This document shows, one piece after another, positions 1 through 6,554 of a stretch of 9,802 nucleotides of DNA; positions within the stretch are counted from its first letter, which is position 1; each line of letters begins with the position of its first letter. Location: positions 1 to 9,802 of the forward strand of contig JAJRSN010000498.1 of the NCBI GenBank assembly GCA_024278715.1, in the 5' to 3' direction. The notes below the pieces were generated by a model. That model searched no databases. It worked only from the letters and a program-made list of their open reading frames with translations, and was not told the DNA's origin. Position numbers and translations under genes: made by a program. This stretch comes from Calditrichota bacterium (GTDB lineage: Bacteria; Calditrichota; Calditrichia; Calditrichales; Calditrichaceae).

Positions 1-3
1 CCG

Positions 4-999
4 TTATAAGGAAAATCCCATGGAAAAGCGATGAATGCCGTTAAAAATACCCCGATCGGCGTAAGAATAATCAATGGTGGCTTTCCGTCCGTCGAGCCAG
101 GGGAATTTAACGCCAAGTCCCAAAGTTAAACCGCCTTCGTCCAGATTTATCCGGTATCCGCCGCGTAAAAAGAATATCTTTTTAAATCCGTATTCCATTC
201 CGAAATTATAATATTCGATATTATTGTTGGAATGCACCATGTCGCTGGCAAAAATAAGGCGATTTTGATCGGCGTTGTAAATATCAAAGCTGACGCCGAC
301 CCTGAAGTTAACGGGCAGTGATTGTTTTTCAAACGGTCTTGTTTCGTTGTTTTTGTAAGAGAAAGGGTTGCTGTAATCGATGTACGCCCAGTTGTAACGG
401 ATTTCGGGTCCAAAGTTAAAAATGGACATTCCGAGATTTAATCCGTGGAAGCCGGTGCGGTACAGAGTACCGACATCAACAGCCCATGTTGTGTAACCGT
501 GGTAATAATAATATTCTCTTACGGATTTTAAAGTAACGCCCACAGAGAGGCGGTTTGTCAGGTATCGGGCGTAGGTAATTCCGAACGAATGGTTGGAAAG
601 GCTGAATTTTTCGCCGGTTCCTTCGGGATACATCACCGTGGTTACATCCATATCGGGAGTGAACATGTAAACCCCGCTCAGGGCAAGCGTACCGTAATTG
701 CCGAAATTCATGGCAAAAGAAAAGCTGCCAAAGGTAATGTCCGCAACCCAGCGGTTATAACCCAGGAATAATCCTTTTCCTTCGGAGCCCACAATGCCTG
801 CCTGGTTCCAGAATACGGCTCCCGCATCATAACCCGATGCGGTGTAAGCCTGACCCATAGCCGTTCCGCGGGCGCCCTGTGCAATTTCCAAAAACTGGGC
901 AACAGCCGTACCCACCGGAGCAAATTCCTTAGCCTTTAACGGCGAATTAAATGCCAGACCAAGGAATAATAAAACGATTGTTATGTAGGTCCTCTTCAT
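4..999 (-). CDS. PorV/PorQ-family outer-membrane beta-barrel protein
   Basis: This is a complete 331-residue protein. Residues 1-23 are a signal peptide (basic MKR, hydrophobic core, likely cleavage after PLKA). The family signature follows at about residues 42-69 (GARGTAMGQAYTASG, then AVFWNQAGI). It matches the PorV/PorQ and FadL-like pattern of a GAR..GMG.A stretch followed by an N-P-A-G turn, although here the proline is replaced by glutamine. The rest is alternating aromatic and small residues typical of outer-membrane beta strands, ending in RFSMGFSL, a barrel-type C-terminus. In Bacteroidota, PorV is the T9SS outer-membrane protein that carries cargo from the translocon to the attachment complex, and PorQ is a relative. 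The gene starts 22 bp after a gene for a protein with a T9SS-like tail, which supports a role in exporting or anchoring that protein. The start is set by GAGG (1009-1012) 9 nt upstream of ATG. The family assignment is firm; the cargo role is inferred. Confidence 0.85.
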   Translation of the reverse strand: MKRTYITIVLLFLGLAFNSPLKAKEFAPVGTAVAQFLEIAQGARGTAMGQAYTASGYDAGAVFWNQAGIVGSEGKGLFLGYNRWVADITFGSFSFAMNFGNYGTLALSGVYMFTPDMDVTTVMYPEGTGEKFSLSNHSFGITYARYLTNRLSVGVTLKSVREYYYYHGYTTWAVDVGTLYRTGFHGLNLGMSIFNFGPEIRYNWAYIDYSNPFSYKNNETRPFEKQSLPVNFRVGVSFDIYNADQNRLIFASDMVHSNNNIEYYNFGMEYGFKKIFFLRGGYRINLDEGGLTLGLGVKFPWLDGRKATIDYSYADRGIFNGIHRFSMGFSL

Positions 1000-1021
1000 T
1001 GATCTTATCCTCTAATTCATT

Positions 1022-3043
1022 TTAACGAATTATTACAAACTTGCCGGTTTTTTTACCCGCGCTCGGAGATTCTATTACGTAAATATAAATTCCCGGCGCA
1101 GCCTCTTGGAAGTTTCGCGTGACCAAATCCCACTCGGCAACGCTTTTAGCTCCTGAAACCGCCACATCGCCTTCGATTTTTTGCGCGGTTTGCCCGGCTT
1201 TGATCTCAGCCACAAAATCAAGGTCTAAGGTGAAAATTTTTATCGTGGCGTCGGCGGGCAAATTGATGAACTGTAAGCGGTGTTCCCAGGGAAAATCTTC
1301 GCTGGGCTGCGGGTTGTTCCATATAGCGCTTCCGATATAAGGATTGGGAACGACCTTCACGCGGCTTAAATCGCTGGCAACATTGTTCGCGGGTACGATT
1401 TTGGAAGAGGTTTCTTTGGTAATGATTCCAAAAGCAAGATTATTGGTTAAGGTCTGAAAACGATATTCGTATTCAAAACCGTTAATAATACGATCGGAAT
1501 CCACAACTTCGTAATAATCGGGATTTTCGTCTGAAGTCGGAGGCGGCCAGTTTTTGCTGTTAACAATGTATTCCGCAATCTGTGTCCATTCTTCAAACTC
1601 GGACACGCCTTTAATGCGTTTGAAAATTCGATAGCCGTAAAACTCCGGGTAATTTAACGAGTCTTCCGAAGCCTTATCCCACAGAATGCGAATACCGGTT
1701 GTCCTTCCGAATTCATCGTATCTCTCTTTGATTATGAAATCGCTGGGAGCGGGCGCGACGCGGATGCGGTCTTTGTCATAATCGATATCAACCATATATT
1801 GGGCGATTTTCATTATTTTAATCAGCTTCATCAAGCTGTAAACCCCGCCGCTGTCCGGATCGGAGCCTACTCCCATTGCAGCCGTTACAACCACAGAGTC
1901 CCCGTAAGCCAATTTTTCCAGCGGTCCCAACGAAATAATAGCGCGGTAGTCGTTCGGGAAGGGTTTGCCAGTTTGGGGATGAACCAACACTCCCGAAGGA
2001 CCGTCTGATTCAAAGGTCTGCGGTTTCATCATTCGTTCGTAAGCTTCCTTGTCCGTTGTAGGATCGTTGTAAATATGGTTTGTGTGAAAAGATGTGGGTT
2101 TAAAGCTTGGCGGATAGGTTTTTAAAATTTTAAATCCGATAAATCCAGGCGATTGCAGTTTTCCGTCAACAGCGGGATTGCCGGTGTCGTCTTCTTCGCC
2201 GTTATCAGCCGGAACAGTGGGGTTGTCGCCGTCCCACATGAACATCAGCGTACTGTCGGCTAAATCGTCGGTAAAAAAGCCTGCGGAGGCTTTTCGCCAG
2301 CCGGGGAATAAATCAAGAATTCCCCACGAAGAATTTACGCCCGCGTGATCATCCTGATTGGTAAAAACGGATTCCGTGGGCCACTCGGGTTTTTTGGAAA
2401 CATCGGCATCCAATCGGTAAGTAAAATAAAACTGTTCCAGATCTCTCGGAGTATCCGGAAAGCCGTCGTTGTCGGTGTCGATTCCGACGTTTTTTATGGT
2501 AAATTCGTAGATGATAAAATCGCCTCGCAGGGCGTCTCCCCAGGCGTAAGTGCGTTCGGTTACTTCAACGCCTAAGGGAAAATGTCCTTCCGCCAGCGGA
2601 GATTTAACATCGTAATATTTTGTGTAGGTTTCCTGATCCGCGCGGGCGGCGGTAACCGAATCGATATGGACATAATCGATCGGTGCCCATTCATTGTCTT
2701 CGGGCATGGTTACATGGAACTTGCCGTCAACCCGGGCGCCCACCCAAAGCGATCCGCGATATAAATACGAATTGCCCGAGCCGCCGGGATAATCGCACGA
2801 AGGAGAACGATTTTGATACGCGTCGTCTCCGGCTTTACCAAAGTTGGTTACGCGCGTCCACAAGCGCCCGATTTTATGCCATTTCCAGTCATAGTCAACA
2901 ATCGGACCATCGCCGGCGATTAGTGTGGCTCTGGACAAAGATTTACGATTCTTCTTTAAATCCGCCGAAAACAGCGTCGAAAACATAAAAAGAAAGGCAA
3001 TCGTAAATACCAAAATATGTTGAAAAATTTTCAAGGTTTTCAT
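1022..3043 (-). CDS. Large exported protein with T9SS-like C-terminal sorting domain
   Basis: This 673-residue protein has unknown function. Residues 1-27 form a signal peptide (long hydrophobic core, likely cleavage after LFSA). The central part is rich in Trp, Tyr, Asp and Pro and matches no enzyme family I recognise. A DTDNDG loop at residues 189-194 resembles calcium-binding acidic loops of thrombospondin-3 or dockerin type. Residues about 450-545 look like a fibronectin type III fold (FYGYRIFKR, then FEYEYRFQTL). The last ~110 residues resemble a T9SS sorting domain: VVPNPY at 564-569, IKIFTLDLDFV near 601-611, GIYIYVIE at 651-658 and the terminal GKFVIIR. In Bacteroidota such tails send proteins through T9SS and are often cleaved. 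The gene lies 29 bp after a TonB receptor and 22 bp before a PorV/PorQ-like gene, so it is probably surface-exposed or secreted. AGGAGG (3050-3055) sits 6 nt before ATG. A surface accessory to the receptor is possible, but it does not resemble SusD. Confidence 0.8.
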   Translation of the reverse strand: MKTLKIFQHILVFTIAFLFMFSTLFSADLKKNRKSLSRATLIAGDGPIVDYDWKWHKIGRLWTRVTNFGKAGDDAYQNRSPSCDYPGGSGNSYLYRGSLWVGARVDGKFHVTMPEDNEWAPIDYVHIDSVTAARADQETYTKYYDVKSPLAEGHFPLGVEVTERTYAWGDALRGDFIIYEFTIKNVGIDTDNDGFPDTPRDLEQFYFTYRLDADVSKKPEWPTESVFTNQDDHAGVNSSWGILDLFPGWRKASAGFFTDDLADSTLMFMWDGDNPTVPADNGEEDDTGNPAVDGKLQSPGFIGFKILKTYPPSFKPTSFHTNHIYNDPTTDKEAYERMMKPQTFESDGPSGVLVHPQTGKPFPNDYRAIISLGPLEKLAYGDSVVVTAAMGVGSDPDSGGVYSLMKLIKIMKIAQYMVDIDYDKDRIRVAPAPSDFIIKERYDEFGRTTGIRILWDKASEDSLNYPEFYGYRIFKRIKGVSEFEEWTQIAEYIVNSKNWPPPTSDENPDYYEVVDSDRIINGFEYEYRFQTLTNNLAFGIITKETSSKIVPANNVASDLSRVKVVPNPYIGSAIWNNPQPSEDFPWEHRLQFINLPADATIKIFTLDLDFVAEIKAGQTAQKIEGDVAVSGAKSVAEWDLVTRNFQEAAPGIYIYVIESPSAGKKTGKFVIIR

Positions 3044-3049
3044 TCACAG

Positions 3050-3055
3050 CCTCCT
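3050..3055 (-). promoter_or_regulatory. Ribosome binding site of the exported-protein gene
   Basis: The minus strand reads AGGAGG with a 6-nt spacer to the ATG at 3043. This is a full Shine-Dalgarno match inside the 29-bp gap after the upstream receptor gene. It fixes the start and shows that translation re-initiates independently within the operon. Confidence 0.75.
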
Positions 3056-3072
3056 ATTAGATCTTATTTAAA

Positions 3073-5880
3073 TCAGAAGTAGATCCCCAGCCCGAGACGG
3101 ATGAAACGACCCGGACTATAGGCTTGTGGATTACGAACATACGATCCGTCCGCTTCCCGCCAGACAACCGAAGGATCGCTTTTAATGCTCGGATCGTTGG
3201 GATCTCCCAAATCATAATACTGATTGTCTCCGATCCACAATACATTGTGTTTGTCAAAAACGTTAAAAATATCCGCAAAAACACGGACTCCGTACCGACC
3301 GAATTTGAATTCGCGCATTAATTTAACATCCAGCGTACTTGTCGGAGGCATCCGCTTGTCGTTCACGCGGTCGGTGCCGTAAGAAGAATAGGGTAATCCG
3401 CTTCCGTATTTAAAGAGAAAATTGAAAATCCAATTGCCCAACGGATTAAAATTACCCGTTGATCCGCCGAAATCCGAAGGAGTGTGCAGCGTGATGTTTG
3501 CATTGACTGTATGGCGCTGGTCAAAAGAAAGGAAATTCATCCGCTTTACTGAATTCCAGGTATTTGCTCCGCCCGAAGCGCTTGAACTGCGTCCTTTGGC
3601 AATGGAGTAGGTGTAATTAATATTTCCGCCGATGAATCTTCCGGGTCTTTTGGAAAGGGTGATTTCAAAACCCTTGGAATTTCCGAAATCTGCGTTTGTG
3701 TAAACATTTAATTCACGGTCGCCGACCGAACGGGCGACATACTTGTAATAATTCATCAGATTGGTGATATCCTTGTAGTAGCCGTTAATCGTCAGTTTGT
3801 AGTCATCGGCTAACTGTTGTTCCACGCCCAGTTCGTAAGCCACGGTTTTTTCGGGGGACAGGTTTGGATTTCCCACATAATTGCCGACTTTGGTTAAACT
3901 TTGAATTTTGTTGTTTCTGTAAAGATAGTAACCGTCGGGGCGCTGGAAATAATGTCCGTAAGTAAAGTGTAACAAACTGCGCTCGGTAATAGGATGCGAA
4001 ATACCGATGCGCGGACTGAATTGATATTTTAAACTTGCCTTCTTAGGATTATTAAAGATCGGGATTCCGTTTTCGTCAACCTGAGAATAGGGATAGGTAT
4101 AATTGGAAGGATAATAAATAGGGTCATTGATTCCGTTGGGATCAAAGGCGTCAAAACGCAAACCGAGAAGGGCAATGATTCCCTTAAATTCCAATTTGTC
4201 CTGAATATAGGCTCCGAAATCAAGCGAGTTTTGAGTCCAGATATCGTAACGGTAAATACCGACGCCGAGAGTCCAGCTGATATTTTCAACCTTTGTGGTA
4301 TGGTAGCCCACTTCAATTCCGCCCTTTAACAAATGATTGGGAGTAATCTGACTCACCAAATCCGCTTTTAAGGTATTTGTCCAAGATTTCTGATCGCGAT
4401 AACCGGGATCGTCTCCGCGCAGCCACCAATAGTTGTCTTCCCGTTCGCGGTAAATCGGATTTGGTCCCGGTTTATTGACGTCCCAAACAAGGTCTTCGTC
4501 ACGGTTGCCGTCCCCGTCGCGATCTTCGATATCTTTTGTGGCGTAATGATAATTCGAATAGAAGGAATTCAACCGGAGCTCGTAAAATGTTTTTGAACTG
4601 AGGGAATGCGTCCATGTTACATAAAACATATTGCTGGCTTGTTTTCTGTCCCACAGATAATTCTGCATTCCAGCCATGTAGTAGGTTTTTACGGTATTGT
4701 ACTTAGTCGTGTCATAAACGCCGGAATCGGGTTTGATTTCAATTTTTCCGTACAGATTTTTATCATTCACATAACGATAAACTTCGAGAGTGTCGCTGCC
4801 TTGTTTTACTCCTTTGAAATAGGCGTCGCGCATGTAGTTGGGTCCGGGTCCGTATTTGGAGGCGGGAAAGTAGAAACTATTCCAGTTGTTCCTGTTGATA
4901 ATCGCCCCTATCGCCAATTTCATGGACGGAGTAAACCGGTAAGATAATTTACCCTGATAGGTTTGTTTAAAAGCATCTTCGTTCATGTAAAAGCCCTGAT
5001 TCCGATCCGTAACTTGAGCGGAAACGGAAAAAGAGAGTTTATTTTTTACAATGGGTCCGGTTAAACTGAATTCGTATAAATTTTCCAGAGGCTGTAAAAG
5101 TTTGAAGCGGTAACCGTGTTCCTTAAAAGAAGTGGACGCTCCGAAACCGGGCTTAGACGAAAATCGCAGCCGCCCGGAAAACTTGTTGCTGCCTTCTTTT
5201 AAAGCCAGGTTCAGAATACCGGATTGAACGTTGCCGTATTCCGCGCTGAATCCGCCGAGCGAAACTTCCATCTGCTCGATGCCGAACTTTGGAACGTCGC
5301 TTGTAAATCCGCCCATATTACCCGAATAGACCCCGGCGGGATCGCGCACCGGAATACCGTCGATTAAAATCAAAACTTCGCCGGATCGACCGCCCCGAAA
5401 GTGGCTGCCGACAATACCTGGCTGATATCTGGCAATTTCCTGAAACGAGGTTACGGGCTGAACTTCAAAATCCTGCGCAGAAATAAGATGCCGGGTTGAA
5501 ACTTCATCTTTACGGATAAGGGGTCGGTCGGCAATAACCACAATTTTTTCGCTCGACTCCAGGGTGGTTTCCTCCATCGTAATATCAATTCTGGTGGTAA
5601 AATCAACGTTTACCACAACGTCGGTAACAGAAACATTTTTGTATCCTACATAATTGGCTTCGAGTGTGTATTTGCCGGGAGGGACGTTGAGGATAACAAA
5701 GAAACCGTCAATATCGGTGGCGGCGCCCATGGTGGTGCCCTGGATAAAGACATTTACGCCGGGCAAAGGTTCGCCGGTTTTGGAATCCTTTATTATTCCG
5801 GCTATTTTCCCGGTAACACCCGCCCAAACCGGGTGCATAAAAAACAAAAGAGAAAGACTTATAAATAGCAAACGCTTCAT
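3073..5880 (-). CDS. TonB-dependent receptor with N-terminal carboxypeptidase-regulatory-like domain (receptor A)
   Basis: This 935-residue outer-membrane transporter should import a ligand into the periplasm using TonB/ExbBD energy. Residues 1-20 are a signal peptide ending PVWA. Residues ~23-108 are a carboxypeptidase-regulatory-like beta-sandwich (KTGEPLPGVNVFI, DIDGFFVILNVPPGKYTL, YVGY), as in SusC-type receptors. A TonB-box-like EKIVVIA stands at 111-117. The plug spans ~118-235, with FRGG (161-164), LIDGIPV (172-178) and GGFSAEYGN (209-217). The barrel runs from ~240 to the terminal GLGIYF, which ends in phenylalanine as expected for barrel assembly. An acidic DRDGDGNRDED loop near residue 455 may bind calcium. 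The ATG at 5880 is chosen because GGAGG lies 5 nt upstream; an in-frame ATG at 5892 would overlap that site and place extra residues before the signal peptide. It appears to be the first gene of a three-gene operon. The substrate is unknown and no SusD-like neighbour is seen. Confidence 0.9.
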   Translation of the reverse strand: MKRLLFISLSLLFFMHPVWAGVTGKIAGIIKDSKTGEPLPGVNVFIQGTTMGAATDIDGFFVILNVPPGKYTLEANYVGYKNVSVTDVVVNVDFTTRIDITMEETTLESSEKIVVIADRPLIRKDEVSTRHLISAQDFEVQPVTSFQEIARYQPGIVGSHFRGGRSGEVLILIDGIPVRDPAGVYSGNMGGFTSDVPKFGIEQMEVSLGGFSAEYGNVQSGILNLALKEGSNKFSGRLRFSSKPGFGASTSFKEHGYRFKLLQPLENLYEFSLTGPIVKNKLSFSVSAQVTDRNQGFYMNEDAFKQTYQGKLSYRFTPSMKLAIGAIINRNNWNSFYFPASKYGPGPNYMRDAYFKGVKQGSDTLEVYRYVNDKNLYGKIEIKPDSGVYDTTKYNTVKTYYMAGMQNYLWDRKQASNMFYVTWTHSLSSKTFYELRLNSFYSNYHYATKDIEDRDGDGNRDEDLVWDVNKPGPNPIYREREDNYWWLRGDDPGYRDQKSWTNTLKADLVSQITPNHLLKGGIEVGYHTTKVENISWTLGVGIYRYDIWTQNSLDFGAYIQDKLEFKGIIALLGLRFDAFDPNGINDPIYYPSNYTYPYSQVDENGIPIFNNPKKASLKYQFSPRIGISHPITERSLLHFTYGHYFQRPDGYYLYRNNKIQSLTKVGNYVGNPNLSPEKTVAYELGVEQQLADDYKLTINGYYKDITNLMNYYKYVARSVGDRELNVYTNADFGNSKGFEITLSKRPGRFIGGNINYTYSIAKGRSSSASGGANTWNSVKRMNFLSFDQRHTVNANITLHTPSDFGGSTGNFNPLGNWIFNFLFKYGSGLPYSSYGTDRVNDKRMPPTSTLDVKLMREFKFGRYGVRVFADIFNVFDKHNVLWIGDNQYYDLGDPNDPSIKSDPSVVWREADGSYVRNPQAYSPGRFIRLGLGIYF

Positions 5881-5884
5881 GAAG

Positions 5885-5890
5885 ACCTCC
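5885..5890 (-). promoter_or_regulatory. Ribosome binding site of receptor A, decides the start
   Basis: The minus strand reads GGAGGT, leaving 4 nt before the ATG at 5880 (5 nt counted from GGAGG). The competing in-frame ATG at 5892-5890 runs into this element and has only AT-rich sequence upstream, so 5880 is the likely start and the protein begins MKRLLF. Confidence 0.75.
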
Positions 5891-5942
5891 ATAAAAAATA
5901 ATTTGATTATGGAATTTTTTAATAAAGAATTTTTAGTTGTTT

Positions 5943-5948
5943 ATTATA
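5943..5948 (-). promoter_or_regulatory. Candidate -10 element for the receptor A operon
   Basis: The minus strand reads a perfect TATAAT here, which would start a transcript near 5936 with a leader of roughly 55 nt. No good -35 hexamer lies at 16-18 bp; the upstream bases are A-rich, and a G-run lies directly before the -10. In AT-rich DNA a lone TATAAT can arise by chance. An alternative is TTGATA (minus strand, 5997-5992) with TAAAAA 18 bp later. Position is plausible but evidence is limited. Confidence 0.35.
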
Positions 5949-6413
5949 CCCCCCTTTCATTAAAATTTTTTTAGTGATGAACTTAAACCATTATCAACGA
6001 ACAATTAAAAACAATATCAGTAAAGACTAATCGGCTAATACTGTATTTTCAAAGAATTTAGGAAGAACAGGTTTTCTCTTCGGTATTCGGAAACTATCCT
6101 TTTGGTTTTTCGCAACGACTACGATATTAAAAACGTCGTTTACATTTTTATCAAATAATATTGAAATCCGTTATCCGAAATCTTACATTTACAGAACACA
6201 TACTCAAAGTCGAATTAGTCGGAAAATAATTAAATTATCAGACAAAAACAAGAAAGATTGTTTGGAAAGTCAACATACTAAAAGAAAGAAGTTAAAAATT
6301 TAACAATTCGTAAAAAAAGAATTAATATTGTTTAATTATAGAAAATTAAAATAGTTAGGTAATATTGGGGGCAAAAAAGCAGAAAATTTAAATTCAAAAT
6401 CTTGTATTTTTTG

Positions 6414-6442
6414 TTGAAAATTTGCCTTTTATTTAATATAAT
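6414..6442 (+). promoter_or_regulatory. Sigma70-like promoter for the receptor B operon
   Basis: TTGAAA (6414-6419) is followed after exactly 17 bp by TATAAT (6437-6442), giving 5 of 6 and 6 of 6 matches to the sigma70 consensus with optimal spacing. Transcription would begin near 6449, leaving a leader of about 105 nt before the ATG at 6555. The surrounding DNA is AT-rich, so chance matches are easier, but a combined match of this quality upstream of a long gene is convincing. Confidence 0.6.
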
Positions 6443-6471
6443 TTTAACAACGTTGATAGCATGGTAGAAAT

Positions 6472-6511
6472 CCGAGGTTAGTTAACTTTGTGCACTAACT
6501 TTGGTCTTTTT
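6472..6511 (+). terminator. Leader stem-loop followed by a T-tract, possible attenuator
   Basis: Bases 6472-6482 (CCGAGGTTAGT) pair with 6494-6504 (ACTAACTTTGG) over 11 continuous base pairs, two of them G-U, around an 11-nt loop. TCTTTTT (6505-6511) follows immediately. A stem directly followed by a U-run is the layout of an intrinsic terminator. It sits about 23 nt after the predicted transcription start and 43 nt before the receptor B start codon, so termination here would yield a leader RNA of roughly 60 nt. The stem is only moderately GC-rich, so it may be a weak or conditional terminator, or simply a leader hairpin. Confidence 0.4.
6483..6503 (+). repeat. Two direct copies of TAACTTTG in the receptor B leader
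   Basis: TAACTTTG occurs at 6483-6490 and 6496-6503, a 13-bp spacing. One copy begins in the hairpin loop and the other lies in the 3' arm of the stem. Each also fits the Bacteroidetes -7 promoter consensus TAnnTTTG, but no matching -33 TTTG or TTG is found at the needed distance. The copies could be a protein-binding repeat, RNA structure elements, or coincidence. Confidence 0.4.
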
Positions 6512-6538
6512 AGTAATCGACTTCAATTATTTAAGGTT

Positions 6539-6545
6539 AAAGGAG
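6539..6545 (+). promoter_or_regulatory. Ribosome binding site of receptor B, decides the start
   Basis: AAAGGAG lies 9 nt before the ATG at 6555. This supports translation from that codon, where the protein begins MKYLRI with a normal signal peptide. An upstream in-frame TTG at 6501 has no comparable site and would put 18 unusual residues in front of the signal peptide. Confidence 0.75.
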
Positions 6546-6554
6546 TTTGGTTCT

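Larger units (their letters stand above)
5881..6554. other. Divergent AT-rich intergenic region
   Basis: These 674 bp separate the two receptor genes, whereas all other gaps in the window are 20-29 bp. The region is visibly much richer in A+T than the coding sequence. It holds a promoter at each end and a leader hairpin on the right side, described separately. The middle, about 5998-6413, contains many stop codons in all frames. I see no credible ORF, tRNA or other recognisable RNA gene there. Only short, weak repeats are visible, such as GAAATCCG at 6163-6170 and again at 6467-6474, and the 6-bp inverted pair AACGAC (6114-6119) with GTCGTT (6135-6140). The length is enough for regulator sites or a small RNA, but none can be supported from the sequence. 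Confidence 0.7.

Noticed and set aside
3073..5880. SusC/SusD glycan-uptake locus
   Set aside because: The receptors share the SusC-type N-terminal domain, but no SusD-like lipoprotein is present: the downstream exported protein has no lipobox cysteine and does not resemble SusD.
5881..5892. Upstream in-frame ATG at 5892 as the start of receptor A
   Set aside because: It overlaps the GGAGG ribosome binding site of the ATG at 5880 and lacks a site of its own; the signal peptide begins properly at 5880.
5654..5974. Plus-strand open frame running from inside receptor A into the intergenic region
   Set aside because: Most of it is antisense to the conserved carboxypeptidase-regulatory-like domain, and the remainder is AT-rich sequence without protein-like composition.
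6114..6140. Inverted repeat AACGAC/GTCGTT as an operator or terminator
   Set aside because: It is only 6 bp with a 15-nt spacer and no T-tract; such pairs are expected by chance in a region this long.
5998..6413. Small gene or CRISPR-like repeats in the central intergenic region
   Set aside because: No regularly spaced repeats were seen, only short AT-rich partial repeats, and no open frame with a ribosome binding site was found.
6501..6554. Upstream in-frame TTG at 6501 as the start of receptor B
   Set aside because: It lies inside the leader hairpin and T-tract region, has no ribosome binding site, and adds 18 residues before a normal signal peptide. The ATG at 6555 has AAAGGAG at a good distance.
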